NCBI RefSeq assembly: GCF_035920445.1
Contig: NZ_CP109162.1
Span: 8,122,001-8,186,000 of the forward strand
Reading direction: 5' to 3'
Length of the DNA stretch: 64,000 nucleotides
DNA from: Nocardia sp. NBC_01730
GTDB taxonomy: Bacteria > Actinomycetota > Actinomycetes > Mycobacteriales > Mycobacteriaceae
How positions within the stretch are numbered: the stretch's first letter is position 1; every line of letters starts with the position of its first letter. The notes below the pieces were generated by a model. It did no database searches and was not told where the DNA came from. It was given only the letters and a program-made list of their open reading frames with translations. A program made the position numbers and the translations under genes. Below, one piece after another: positions 36,024-44,315 of this stretch.

Positions 36024-36500
36024 ATGGCCGCAGACATTTCTCAGCAGACGACCGCCTCGTACGCGACCGGCCGCGCCGGGGATGCGTCGCCCTTCGCTCT
36101 CGGGTTGCTGCTGCGCCGGGCGCATTGGCGCGCGGCGGCGGTGATGGCGGAGGCGCTTCGGCCGCTCGGCATCGAGTTGCGGCATTTTGCCGTGCTGATC
36201 GTGCTGGTCGACCGCGGGCCCACAGGACAGCGGGACTTGGTGGAGGCGACGGGTTCGGACAAGGCGGGGATCATGCGCGTCGTGGACGACCTGGAGGGTA
36301 GGGGGCTGGCCGTGCGTAAGTCCGTTCCGGGGGACCGGCGGGTGCGGGCGGTGGAGATCACACCTCAGGGCCTCGAGCTCTTCAAGGCCGCTCACGTGGC
36401 GGCGGAGCCCCTGGCCGAGCGTCTGGTTGCTGTGCTGGGGCACGGCGAACCCGAGCAGTTGACGGATCTGCTCACCCGATTCCTGTCCGCTGACGGTTAG
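36024..36500 (+). CDS. MarR-family regulator
   Basis: A 158-aa winged-helix regulator: IELRHFAVLIVLVDRGPTGQ, RDLVEATGSDKAGIMRVVDD (recognition helix) and the wing VRKSVPGDRRVRAVEITPQG. MarR proteins usually repress neighbouring genes until a phenolic or oxidant ligand binds. The operator-like repeats before the nitroreductase gene at 36830 make that gene a probable target. Confidence 0.87.
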   Translation: MAADISQQTTASYATGRAGDASPFALGLLLRRAHWRAAAVMAEALRPLGIELRHFAVLIVLVDRGPTGQRDLVEATGSDKAGIMRVVDDLEGRGLAVRKSVPGDRRVRAVEITPQGLELFKAAHVAAEPLAERLVAVLGHGEPEQLTDLLTRFLSADG

Positions 36501-36693
36501 GCGCGTCAGCGTGGCGGTTGTCACGTGGGCGCGCGCGCCGTCTCACGCGGCTTTCGCGGCGAATCCGGACTCGGGGCAGGGGCCGTTGTTGCTCCGCGCC
36601 GACGATCCCGGCGCGGTCCGCGTCGGCCAGGGTGAAGATCGTTCCCGTGGCGGAGTAGTAACCGCCCATCATGTTCGTAGTCGGTTCCGGCAT
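36472..36693 (-). CDS. Possible small protein overlapping the MarR 3' end
   Basis: 73 codons on the minus strand, starting MPEPTTNMMGGYYSATGTIF and TLADADRAGIVGAEQ, then turning Arg-rich with poor codon use. The first 35 residues look protein-like and follow an AAGAAGGG site, so this may be the head of a decayed gene divergent from the nitroreductase gene. Confidence 0.25.
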   Translation of the reverse strand: MPEPTTNMMGGYYSATGTIFTLADADRAGIVGAEQQRPLPRVRIRRESRVRRRARPRDNRHADAPNRQRTGIG

Positions 36694-36740
36694 AAGCCAC
36701 CCTTCTTATGGTGTGCTGGGCCACTTATGCTACCGAATAG

Positions 36741-36767
36741 TATTGAATGATATGCTATTGAATGATA
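36741..36767. repeat. Direct repeat TATTGAATGATA before the nitroreductase gene
   Basis: Two copies of TATTGAATGATA (36741-36752 and 36756-36767), period 15 bp, inside a larger AGTAT...ATACT symmetry. Probable MarR binding site. It is 63 nt before the nitroreductase start. Confidence 0.5.
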
Positions 36768-36829
36768 CTATCATGGATGTAACGAACTCGGACGCGTTGA
36801 GCAGAGGGGGAGCTTGGAGGTAGGTGATC

Positions 36830-37495
36830 ATGGACGTCTATGAGGCGGTTACGAGCCGACGAGCGGTGCGCGGATTCACCGACAAGCCTGTCCCCAGGGA
36901 GGTTCTGGAGCGTGTGCTATCGGCCGCGGCTTGGTCGCCGTCCGGATCGAACATCCAGCCGTGGCACGTCTACGTGTTGACCGGCGCGCCGCTGGCCGAA
37001 CTCGAGAAGCGCGCCGGCGAGCGAGTGGCCATCGGCGACCCCTGGGACGAGCGGGAGTACGAGATGTACCCACCCGCGCTGAAATCGCCGTACCGCGAGC
37101 GCCGATCCGCCTTCGGCGAGCAGCGCTACGGCGCACTCGGTATTTCGCGCGAGGACTGGGAGGCGCGCCAGAGGGCCGCTGCCGCGAACTGGGACTGTTT
37201 CGGCGCGCCCGCCGCCCTGTTCTGCTACATCGACCGCGACATGGGCCCGGCCCAATGGGCCGACGTCGGCATGTATCTGCAGACCGTCATGCTGCTGCTC
37301 CGCGCCGAAGGGCTGCACAGTTGCCCGCAGATGGCGTGGTCGGTGTATCGCAAGACCGTCGCTGAGGTCCTGTCACCCCCGGATGAGCTCATCCTCTTCT
37401 GTGGCATGTCGATCGGGTTCGAGGACGTCACGGTAGATGACGCCCGTACGGGCCGGGCGCCGCTCGACGAGACGGTCACGTTCGTCGATGGTTAG
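36830..37495 (+). CDS. Nitroreductase-family flavoprotein
   Basis: A 221-aa protein with the nitroreductase pattern: FMN-binding SRRAVRGFTDKPV at the start, WSPSGSNIQPWHVYVLTG, then FGAPAALFCYIDRDMGPAQW, GMYLQTVMLLLRAEGLHSCP and a closing FCGMSIGFED. Such enzymes reduce nitro compounds, quinones or enones with NAD(P)H. ATG 36830 follows a strong GGAGGT site. It lies next to a MarR gene and MarR-type repeats, so it is likely induced by an aromatic or oxidant. Confidence 0.87.
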   Translation: MDVYEAVTSRRAVRGFTDKPVPREVLERVLSAAAWSPSGSNIQPWHVYVLTGAPLAELEKRAGERVAIGDPWDEREYEMYPPALKSPYRERRSAFGEQRYGALGISREDWEARQRAAAANWDCFGAPAALFCYIDRDMGPAQWADVGMYLQTVMLLLRAEGLHSCPQMAWSVYRKTVAEVLSPPDELILFCGMSIGFEDVTVDDARTGRAPLDETVTFVDG

Positions 37496-38150
37496 ATCGC
37501 CGAAGTTCAGCTCGTTCTCGGTGATCTGGCAGGACATCCGGAGGACGTTGCAGAAGGCGCACGCGTTATTCCGTTCGGCCAGGCGATCATGCCCGGCGTC
37601 GCCCTGGTCGCTCAGAGCGCCGCAGCGCCTATCGCGCCGGATCTCATCCGAGTCGGCGACTCGGTGGCCGTGAGGTGTCCGGTTGCAGAGGAATTGTTCG
37701 GTTGCGTGAGCTGGAGCGGGGGAACCGGGAGTTGCGCATGAAGGCGGAATTCTTGGAAAAAGCGGCCGCCTTCGTCGCGAGCCGCCAGCAGTGAAATACG
37801 AATTCATCGCGGAGACGGACGTGGAGAAGGCGTACCTTGTAGCCTCCGAGTGGTGCTGGACGACCAGCTTCACGAAGTTGGTCGTATGGCTCAGAGGTAC
37901 GCTGAACTTGCGACAGGTTTGTTGGCGGATTTCCGGGCACGGTCCGCGCACTCGCACCGGTGGCGGGGCAGTGCCCGGCCGCGTACTTGCTGGGCACGAG
38001 CATGGCTGGGAAATTCGCGCGCCGACGATAGCGCCGAATCTCGACTGTCTGGCCTGGCTAAAGCAACTAGCGTGGGGCTACCAGCTCAGTCGGGGGTTGG
38101 AATGCAAGCAAGTACACCGTTTGCCAGTCGAGTGGTCACAGGACGGCACA
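37496..38150. other. Region with insertion-sequence debris
   Basis: 655 nt without an intact gene. It contains the IS3 orfA tail at 37690-37794, a few codons that look like the start of its orfB (KYEFIAE at about 37795), and the upstream region of the kinase gene. The rest is unassigned. Confidence 0.4.
37690..37794 (+). pseudogene. IS3-family orfA C-terminal relic
   Basis: Reads VRLRELERGNRELRMKAEFL and EKAAAFVASRQQ, the leucine-zipper end common to IS3 OrfA proteins (usually L-x-x-EN-x-ELR...LKKA-x-AFFA). It differs from the intact IS3 at 56.2-57.4 kb, so it is a separate, decayed insertion. Confidence 0.7.
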
Positions 38151-39950
38151 ATGGATGACACGTCAGTGGGTGGCGGGGACGCCACTTTGTCAGCGGAGGC
38201 GTTCGGACGCTATCGGCTTCTGTCGCTACTGGGTCAGGGAGGCATGGGCCAGGTGTGGCGGGCGCATGATTCGCTGACCAACCGGGTGGTGGCGCTCAAG
38301 GTGTTGCCCGAGCGCTTCGCCGATGACGAGCAGCTGCGTGAGCGGTTCCGCCGGGAGTGCCGGGCGGTGGCGCAGTTGACCGAGCCGCATGTGATCCCCA
38401 TCCACGACTTCGGCGACATCGACGGTCGGCTCTACCTGAATATGCGCTTGATCGAGGGCACCGACCTGCGCAAGGTGATCAGCCGAGAAGGGGCCTTGTC
38501 GCCGCGGCGGGCGGTGGCGATCATCACACAGGTGGCCGGCGCGCTGCAGGCGGCCCACGACGCCGGGCTGGTCCATCGCGATGTCAAACCCACCAACATC
38601 CTTTTAGGGGTCGATGAGTTCGCCTCCCTGATCGACTTCGGGATCGCCCACGCCGCCGACGACCGTACGCTGACCACGATCGGCGAGACCATCGGCACCG
38701 TCGCCTACATGGCGCCGGAGGAGATCGGCGCGGAGGTCAAGCCCGATGCCCGAGTGGACGTGTACGCGTTGACGTGCGTGCTGTATGAGTGCCTGACCGG
38801 CCGACCGCCGTTTGCGAGCGCAGCGGGGGTGCAGGGTGTGATCGCCCATCACCTGCACACCCCGCCGCCGCGTCCCAGCACCACTACACCCGATGTACCG
38901 TCTGCGTTCGATGCGGTCATCGCCAAGGGAATGGCCAAAAACCCGGACGATCGTTACCAGACCGTGCGCGAGCTGGCCGCGGCGGCCTGTGCCGCGGTGG
39001 GCGATTCCGCGGTCAGCACCACCCGGGGCGTGGCTGTGCGCCATGGGCGGCGAATCAGAATGTCGCCCAAGACCGCCGGGCTGCTCGCCGCCGCGGTCGC
39101 GGTTATGGTGGCGGCTGCTGTAGCTGTCGTCATCGGTGTCCAACGGGAATCAGACGGCGGTGGCAACTCGCCCACAGCTATCGCCCCGGGCTACTCGTCA
39201 CAGACTCCGCTGCCGTTCACCAGCGTCAGCCTGCCCACCGATGTGGCGGTCGACACGGCGGGCAATGTATACGTCACCGACATGGGTAACGATCGGGTGG
39301 TGAGGTTGGCGGCGGGCGCGTCGACGCCGACCCCGCTGCCGTTCACCGGCCTGAATAATCCCCAGGGTGTGGCGGTCGACACTGCGGGCAACATTTACGT
39401 CACCGACACGAGTAACGATCGGGTGATGAAATTGGCGGCGGGCGCGTCTACGGCGACCCCGCTGCCGTTCACCGGGCTCAAAGATCCCCAGGGTGTGGCG
39501 GTCGACACGGCGGGAGCCGTGTACGTCGGCGACCGGGGTAATGATCGGGTGGTGAGGTTGGCGGCGGGCGCGTCGGCGCCGACCCCGCTGCCGTTCACTG
39601 GGCTCCAAGATCCCCAGGGTGTGGCGGTCGACACTGCGGGCAACGTATACGTCACCGAATTGAGTACCGAGCGGGTGGTGAGGTTGGCGGCGGGCGCGCC
39701 GGCGCCGACCACGTTGCCGTTCACTGGGCTCAAAGATCCCCAGGGTATGGCGGTCGACCCGGCGGGAGACTTGTACGTCGTCGACTGGGGTAATAAATGG
39801 GTGGTGAGGTTGGCGGCGGGCGCGTCGACGCCGACCCCGCTGCCGTTCACCGGCCTGAAGAATCCCCAGGGTGTGGCGGTAGACACGGCGGGCAACATAT
39901 ACGTCACCGACCTGGGCCCCAATTCGGTGGTGAAACTCGCGGTCGGCTGA
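38151..39950 (+). CDS. Membrane Ser/Thr protein kinase with extracellular NHL propeller (PknD-like)
   Basis: A 599-aa receptor kinase. Kinase domain residues about 21-285: glycine loop GQGGMGQVWRA, Lys50, catalytic HRDVKPTN with Asp144, DFG at 162-164, activation loop up to GTVAYMAPE. One membrane helix at about 308-330. Outside: six repeats of 42 residues (PQGVAVDTAGNxYVTD..., closing with LAAGAS...PLPFTGL), which should make a six-bladed NHL propeller like that of mycobacterial PknD. The repeats are nearly identical in DNA (126-bp period), a sign of recent duplication or gene conversion. The ligand is unknown. Confidence 0.9.
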   Translation: MDDTSVGGGDATLSAEAFGRYRLLSLLGQGGMGQVWRAHDSLTNRVVALKVLPERFADDEQLRERFRRECRAVAQLTEPHVIPIHDFGDIDGRLYLNMRLIEGTDLRKVISREGALSPRRAVAIITQVAGALQAAHDAGLVHRDVKPTNILLGVDEFASLIDFGIAHAADDRTLTTIGETIGTVAYMAPEEIGAEVKPDARVDVYALTCVLYECLTGRPPFASAAGVQGVIAHHLHTPPPRPSTTTPDVPSAFDAVIAKGMAKNPDDRYQTVRELAAAACAAVGDSAVSTTRGVAVRHGRRIRMSPKTAGLLAAAVAVMVAAAVAVVIGVQRESDGGGNSPTAIAPGYSSQTPLPFTSVSLPTDVAVDTAGNVYVTDMGNDRVVRLAAGASTPTPLPFTGLNNPQGVAVDTAGNIYVTDTSNDRVMKLAAGASTATPLPFTGLKDPQGVAVDTAGAVYVGDRGNDRVVRLAAGASAPTPLPFTGLQDPQGVAVDTAGNVYVTELSTERVVRLAAGAPAPTTLPFTGLKDPQGMAVDPAGDLYVVDWGNKWVVRLAAGASTPTPLPFTGLKNPQGVAVDTAGNIYVTDLGPNSVVKLAVG

Positions 39951-40198
39951 ACCCTCGTTCCGCGTACTGGGGTTCTAGTGGTCGTCGCAACATCCCGAAC
40001 CTGGAGTGGTGCATGACTCATCGCTTCGCTGTGCGTGCGAGCGGATGTGTGAGTGTTCGGAATCTGGGGTGGCAGCGGGCGATGGTGCGGCCCCGTGGTG
40101 ATGGCAGGCGGCTTGGCTGGAATGGTTACGTGCTCCACATAATGCGCCTGGAGCAGAAGGTCGGGCCTAGAAAGCCCTTGTTCAGCTGGTACTTCTTC

Positions 40199-40247
40199 GG
40201 TGGGCGCAGAGGGGATCGAACCCCCGACCGCTGGTGTGTAAAACCAG
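40199..40247. repeat. attL: 49-bp copy of the tRNA-Val 3' half
   Basis: Identical over 49 bp to 58654-58702, the 3' half of the intact tRNA-Val. It lacks the tRNA 5' half, so it is an attachment-site scar and not a tRNA gene. Confidence 0.9.
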
Positions 40248-40377
40248 CACAGTGGTTGCGGACCGATTAGGTCGGCAGCCAGCGTGTACGGCGCAGGATA
40301 TCCGTGCAGGCCAGCAAGTTTCACGCTCGCAGCCAAGTGACAAATTAGACACAGGGTGACACGGAATGACACCTGTC

Positions 40378-40418
40378 TGCCCCATGATCTGCCCCATTTA
40401 CGATGCCATGCTGCCCCA
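40378..40418. repeat. Candidate integrase arm sites, left
   Basis: Three direct copies of TGCCCCA (40378-40384, 40390-40396, 40412-40418) between attL and the integrase gene. The same box occurs three times inside attR, at 58575-58610. Confidence 0.5.
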
Positions 40419-40491
40419 CGTACAGTGACTCGTGTCAGCGCCCCGGTGAACAGCTGCACCCAGGCGGAAGTGAACCGGGAAGGGGCAAGTC

Positions 40492-41589
40492 GTGGGATGG
40501 GCCGAGAAGCTTCCGAGCGGGCGATACCGCGGAATTTATCGTGACGCGTTCGGCAAGAAGCGGAGCGCCGGGATCTTCACGAGCAAGGATCTCGCGAAGC
40601 GCAAGGCGACTGCGAAAGAAGACCAGCAGCGTGAGAACCCCACGCGCCCGGCTCCAGCGATGACCTGGGGTGAGTGGCTGCCGAAATGGAAGGCCCTGCG
40701 GACCGTCGAAGAGGGCACCCAGAAGATTGACGATCAACGTATCGGCAAGCATCTGACGCCCCGATGGGGGCACGTACTGCTGAAGGGGATCAGCCAGCAG
40801 GACGTACAGGAGTGGGTCGCAGAATTACGCGACGCCATGGCGCCGACCAGCGTGGAGAAGTGTTACCACCTACTGAGTGGATCGATGAAGGCCGCGCGCA
40901 AAGCGCAGCTGATCGCAGATAACCCATGCCAAGACATCGACCTGCCCAAGGCAGGTCCGTCCCCTGAGCGGTTTCTCGAGATCGAGGAATACGCTGCACT
41001 GCGCGAGCCGCTGGAACCGGCAGATCGATTGATCGTCGACGTACTGATCGGAACCGGCATGAGGATGGGCGAGGCCCAAGGCTTGCACAAGGAGCACATC
41101 GACCTCAAGCGAAAGACGATCTCGATCGAATGGGCTTGGGACAAAGCGGCACGTCGAATGAAGCCTCCGAAGGACCACGAGAAGCGGGTGATCCCGATTG
41201 GTGACACGCTGACCAAGATCTTGGTGGCCGCGATCAAGCGGGACGGTCTCGGTGAACCGGCCCCAGTGCGATACGTGGCGGGCCGATCGATCCGCAGTGG
41301 ACTGCTTCTCGCGCATGTCGATGGCCGGCCGTACGACGCGGACAACTTCGGTAAGCGCTTCCAGGCCGCGTCACGTGTGGCGTGGGTCGGTGAGGGCGAC
41401 GACAAACGACGACTGGGAAAGGTGCGGCCCCACGATCTGCGGCACACGTACGCGGGCCGACTGGTACGCGCGGGCGTGCCTATCCAGCAGGTTCAGACTC
41501 TCCTCGGGCACGCATCGCTACGAACGACCCAGCGCTACGCGAGCTTGGCGGACAGTCAGTGGGAGAGCGTGCGCGGCGTTCTCGGTTAG
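40492..41589 (+). CDS. int: Tyrosine recombinase (integrase)
   Basis: A 365-aa phage-type integrase. An N-terminal AP2-like arm-binding domain (WAEKLPSGRYRGIYRDAFGK), a SAM-like core-binding domain (about 58-150), and a catalytic domain with Arg191 (GTGMRMGEA), His314 and Arg317 (HDLRHTYAG), His340 (LLGHAS) and nucleophile Tyr349 (TQRYAS). All five catalytic residues are present, so it should be active. It lies 245 nt from attL and would join the 49-bp att cores at the tRNA-Val gene. Start GTG 40492. Confidence 0.92.
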   Translation: MGWAEKLPSGRYRGIYRDAFGKKRSAGIFTSKDLAKRKATAKEDQQRENPTRPAPAMTWGEWLPKWKALRTVEEGTQKIDDQRIGKHLTPRWGHVLLKGISQQDVQEWVAELRDAMAPTSVEKCYHLLSGSMKAARKAQLIADNPCQDIDLPKAGPSPERFLEIEEYAALREPLEPADRLIVDVLIGTGMRMGEAQGLHKEHIDLKRKTISIEWAWDKAARRMKPPKDHEKRVIPIGDTLTKILVAAIKRDGLGEPAPVRYVAGRSIRSGLLLAHVDGRPYDADNFGKRFQAASRVAWVGEGDDKRRLGKVRPHDLRHTYAGRLVRAGVPIQQVQTLLGHASLRTTQRYASLADSQWESVRGVLG

Positions 41590-41691
41590 GTCGGCGATGC
41601 CGAGGAGTTGAGGCGCTGCCTGGCTCGCTGAGTTGCCTCGACTGCGCCAACTCGCGAACGGGCGTTCGTCGATATCGGCACAATCGACGGT

Positions 41692-42540
41692 ATGACGGGA
41701 TTTCTACTGACGCAGGAGCGTCGTGACGAGCTGGCAGGTCTACTTGGTGACGAGAAGCGGTTCCGCACAACCTATCCCGTAGTTGCCGACTACTTGGATA
41801 CGGCGCCCAGGCTGTCCGGCACCGGCAACGCCGACGTGGACCATGCTTTCGACATTCGGCTACTCCACTTCATGGCCGGAGGCGAAAGCACAAATCCGTA
41901 CTGGGACATCGTTGGCCCGTCAGTCGGTGCCGCTGCAGCGGGAGATGGCAGGCGGGAAGTGAACGGCGGCGACCCGACCGGGTCCGTTCGGTTGGCGTTC
42001 GCTCAGACCGTGTTGCAGGAGGCATTCGCCTACGCAGTGCCCGCCCCGGAAACCCTGAAATGGGTGGCGGCGATGGCGGCCGGTCGGGGAGTGCTGGAGT
42101 TGGGCGCAGGCCGCGGCTATTGGGCAAGTCAACTACGTCGTATCGGACTCGACGTTCTGGCCTTCGATTCGGAGCCACCCGACCAGCAAGCCAATGCGTC
42201 ATTCCGGGACAGTCCTGGGCAGCAGTCTGTTTGGGGGCACGTCGGAAATCTGGCCGAACTGGCGGAGGCTCGGCAGTCAGGCGAGGAGTTGCGTCGCTTG
42301 CTGTTTCTGTGCTGGCCGCCGGGGTGGGGCAATCGCATGTCCATAGATGCGCTGGACTCATACGAGCGTGCAGGCGGCGACCGTCTGATCTACATTGGCG
42401 AACCGCGCGGGGGGAAGACCGGAGTCGACGACTTCTTCGACAAACTTGAAGCAGCGTGGGAGCTTGTGGACGAAGACGCACAATTCGTCACGTGGTGGAA
42501 CCTGCATGACCGGGCTCAGTGCTGGTCACGGCGGACGTAA
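41692..42540 (+). CDS. SAM-dependent methyltransferase-like cargo protein
   Basis: A 282-aa protein with a class I methyltransferase motif I (GVLELGAGRGYWASQLRRIG, about residues 131-150), an acidic second-strand end (LAFDSEPP) and a later strand CWPPGWGNRMS in the position of motif IV, though without the NPPY/DPPY form of DNA adenine enzymes. The substrate cannot be told. It lies between the integrase and the repressor, away from the transfer operon, as cargo genes do; it could modify DNA, RNA, a protein or a small molecule. Confidence 0.6.
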   Translation: MTGFLLTQERRDELAGLLGDEKRFRTTYPVVADYLDTAPRLSGTGNADVDHAFDIRLLHFMAGGESTNPYWDIVGPSVGAAAAGDGRREVNGGDPTGSVRLAFAQTVLQEAFAYAVPAPETLKWVAAMAAGRGVLELGAGRGYWASQLRRIGLDVLAFDSEPPDQQANASFRDSPGQQSVWGHVGNLAELAEARQSGEELRRLLFLCWPPGWGNRMSIDALDSYERAGGDRLIYIGEPRGGKTGVDDFFDKLEAAWELVDEDAQFVTWWNLHDRAQCWSRRT

Positions 42541-42577
42541 AGCCGGATACCCGACCGACACCCTAGGATGGTTGTAT

Positions 42578-42597
42578 GTATACCTAGTTGTGTATAC
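42578..42597. promoter_or_regulatory. GTATAC operator pair before the GntR gene
   Basis: GTATAC cores at 42578-42583 and 42592-42597, spaced 14 bp start to start, inside AT-rich arms (TATACCTA, TGTATACA). Same motif and period as the array at 43435-43488, so the repressor probably controls its own gene. Confidence 0.65.
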
Positions 42598-42649
42598 AAA
42601 GGACCTCGGAGGGATTCTGACCCACCGTGACCATTCGATAGGGGATGAC

Positions 42650-43360
42650 ATGACAGAACCGGCATACGTGAGAATCGCGGGCGAACTTTCCCGCCAGATT
42701 CGGGCGGGCGAACTTCCGCCTGGGACACAGTTGCGCAGTCTCGACGAGTTGGCGGAGCGGAACGGTGTATCGCGGATCGTGATCCGCAAGGCGGTCGAGC
42801 TACTGCTCGGTCAGGGACTCGTCCGGACGGTGCGTCGTCAGGGAACGTTTGTGGCGGATAGCCCGAACCACACACGGGTGTCACCTGAGCGGCAGCTCGA
42901 GGACCCTGAGATTACGTTCCGAAACGAGTCTGCGAATGGTTCTGTCGTGGTCGAGCGCGACACCTCGACGGTCGAGGCGACGGATGAGTTGGCCGAGAAG
43001 CTAGGCGTCGAGGTGGGTGCTCAACTGGTCCATGTGATCACTCGTGCGAGCGAGGACAGGCGTCCAATCTCGATCTCGGACACCTACCAGCCGATCGGTG
43101 CTCCGGGGGTCGAAACCGCGGCGCTCCTTGAGGAGACGATCAGCGATTCGCTTCCCGCTGTAACGCATGCCGATTGGCTTGGAACCACTCCTGGTGAGCT
43201 GGTCAAGTCCGTAAATCAGCGCTATCTGACTGCGGACGGCGGGGTTCTGATGATCTCGACCATCTCATACCCCCGTGACCTCTACACCGCATTCCTCTTC
43301 CGGATGGCCCTCCCTGGAGCTTCCGGCCCGGGTTCGGCGGAAGCGGCTCCTGCGCCCTAG
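42650..43360 (+). CDS. GntR/HutC-family repressor (KorSA-like)
   Basis: A 236-aa regulator. The winged helix is at residues about 5-70 (YVRIAGELSRQIRAGELPPG, ELAERNGVSRIVIRKAVELL) and the UTRA ligand domain fills the rest. In pSAM2-type elements the GntR protein KorSA represses excision and transfer genes. Here GTATAC boxes flank the gene on both sides, and the downstream array covers the promoter of the excisionase-transfer operon, fitting the same role. AGGGGA precedes ATG 42650. A terminator follows its stop. Confidence 0.88.
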   Translation: MTEPAYVRIAGELSRQIRAGELPPGTQLRSLDELAERNGVSRIVIRKAVELLLGQGLVRTVRRQGTFVADSPNHTRVSPERQLEDPEITFRNESANGSVVVERDTSTVEATDELAEKLGVEVGAQLVHVITRASEDRRPISISDTYQPIGAPGVETAALLEETISDSLPAVTHADWLGTTPGELVKSVNQRYLTADGGVLMISTISYPRDLYTAFLFRMALPGASGPGSAEAAPAP

Positions 43361-43379
43361 CTCTCCTTCGTCTTCTTTA

Positions 43380-43415
43380 GGGGCCTGACCATATTGCCTG
43401 GTCGGGCCCCTTTTT
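43380..43415 (+). terminator. Intrinsic terminator after the GntR gene
   Basis: A 12-bp stem (GGGGCCTGACCA / TGGTCGGGCCCC, one G-T pair) with a short loop and a five-T tail, 20 nt after the repressor stop. Confidence 0.85.
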
Positions 43416-43434
43416 CGTGCACTCCACCGACTGG

Positions 43435-43488
43435 GTATACCTAGACTCTTGTGTGTATACCCAACTAGGTATACCTTGTTAGGTATAC
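43435..43488. promoter_or_regulatory. Array of four GTATAC operators before the transfer operon
   Basis: GTATAC cores start at 43435, 43455, 43469 and 43483: spacings 20, 14 and 14 bp. The extended form is (C/T)(T/A)nGGTATACC or its half. It covers the promoter area of the excisionase gene (start 43520), so repressor bound here should block it. Confidence 0.7.
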
Positions 43489-43519
43489 ACAATGACAAGT
43501 CGTCAAAGGAGTGACATTC

Positions 43520-43735
43520 ATGAGCAGACGAAACAGTTCGGTCAGCGAGCGCGCGACTCTGATCAGCCTTCGGGATGCGGCGGAGCTGGCCGGCGGAGTG
43601 CACCCGAGGACCGTCCGGCGCTGGGTCGAGGGCGGCTTGCTGGAGGGCTTCCAGGTCGGCCCGCGACTGATCAAGGTCGAGCGCGACCAGGTGCTTGCGC
43701 TCGTGCGTCCATTGCGCGAAGGCGGCGCGGCGTGA
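43520..43735 (+). CDS. xis: Excisionase-like MerR/HTH_17 protein
   Basis: A 71-aa protein with a single winged helix: LISLRDAAELAGGVHPRTVR, RWVEGGLLEGFQVGPRLIKV, the pattern of excisionases and HTH_17 proteins. ATG 43520 lies 8 nt after AAAGGAG. It is the first gene of the long operon controlled by the GTATAC array. In related elements Xis bends DNA to let the integrase excise the element. Confidence 0.8.
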   Translation: MSRRNSSVSERATLISLRDAAELAGGVHPRTVRRWVEGGLLEGFQVGPRLIKVERDQVLALVRPLREGGAA

Positions 43736-43884
43736 TGCGTGGCAGGACGTTCGGCTTCGCGATTGCTGCCGTGTCGATCGGCTACCTGGTGCTGACGGCG
43801 CCGGAGGTTGTCGGGTTCACGGCGCTGCTGTTGGGCGCGGTGGCGTTGTGGCGTTCATCGCGGCAGTGGGGGGTTCGGCGATGA
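43735..43884 (+). CDS. Small membrane protein
   Basis: A 49-aa protein that is mostly two short hydrophobic helices (FGFAIAAVSIGYLVLTAPEV, GFTALLLGAVALW) with an Arg-rich end. It overlaps the xis stop (TGATG) and the next start (ATGA), so it is translated by coupling. No family known to me. Confidence 0.65.
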   Translation: MRGRTFGFAIAAVSIGYLVLTAPEVVGFTALLLGAVALWRSSRQWGVRR

Positions 43885-44315
43885 GCACGAGCGAGCCGTT
43901 GCATGATCCGGCGGACCTGTTGGATGAGTTGGACGCGATCATCCGTGAGCGGGAGTTGTTGCGGCAGCGGACGGTTGTGTTGCAGGCCCGCTATCGGGCG
44001 TTGGAGGCGCACGCCGACCGGTACGACAAGCCGGGTCCGACCGAGTGGTGCCCTGAGGAGTTCGGCAGCGTCAACATCGAAGGGACGGTCAAGCGTCTCG
44101 GTTACGCAGCCGAAGATATGGCCGCTGTGTCGGCGCGCTGGCTTGGGTCGGCGCGGGAGCTGGCCGAAAAAGTCCGGGAGTATCCGCAGCCGGAGCGTGA
44201 GCAGGCCGATACTCCGAGCCCGGCGCAGGCAGGGCCGGACAGCGCCCTCGCCGAGTATCGGCCGGGGTGTGCGTTGGATGATCGGTCCGGGAGTGATCAG
44301 GGGTGGTCGCGGTGA
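43881..44315 (+). CDS. Coiled-coil protein of the transfer operon
   Basis: A 144-aa soluble protein. An acidic head with a coiled coil (ADLLDELDAIIRERELLRQR) is followed by a middle with WCPEEFG and a Pro/Ser tail. It overlaps both neighbours by 4 nt. It does not have the C-terminal tag seen in later proteins of the operon. Function unknown. Confidence 0.65.
   Translation: MSTSEPLHDPADLLDELDAIIRERELLRQRTVVLQARYRALEAHADRYDKPGPTEWCPEEFGSVNIEGTVKRLGYAAEDMAAVSARWLGSARELAEKVREYPQPEREQADTPSPAQAGPDSALAEYRPGCALDDRSGSDQGWSR

Noticed and set aside
39195..39950. Possible CRISPR-like tandem repeats
   Set aside because: The 126-bp units are coding, in frame, and make NHL propeller blades; there are no unique spacers.
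40199..40247. tRNA-Val gene at the left end of the element
   Set aside because: Only the 3' half from the anticodon arm is present; no 5' acceptor or D arm, so it is attL.
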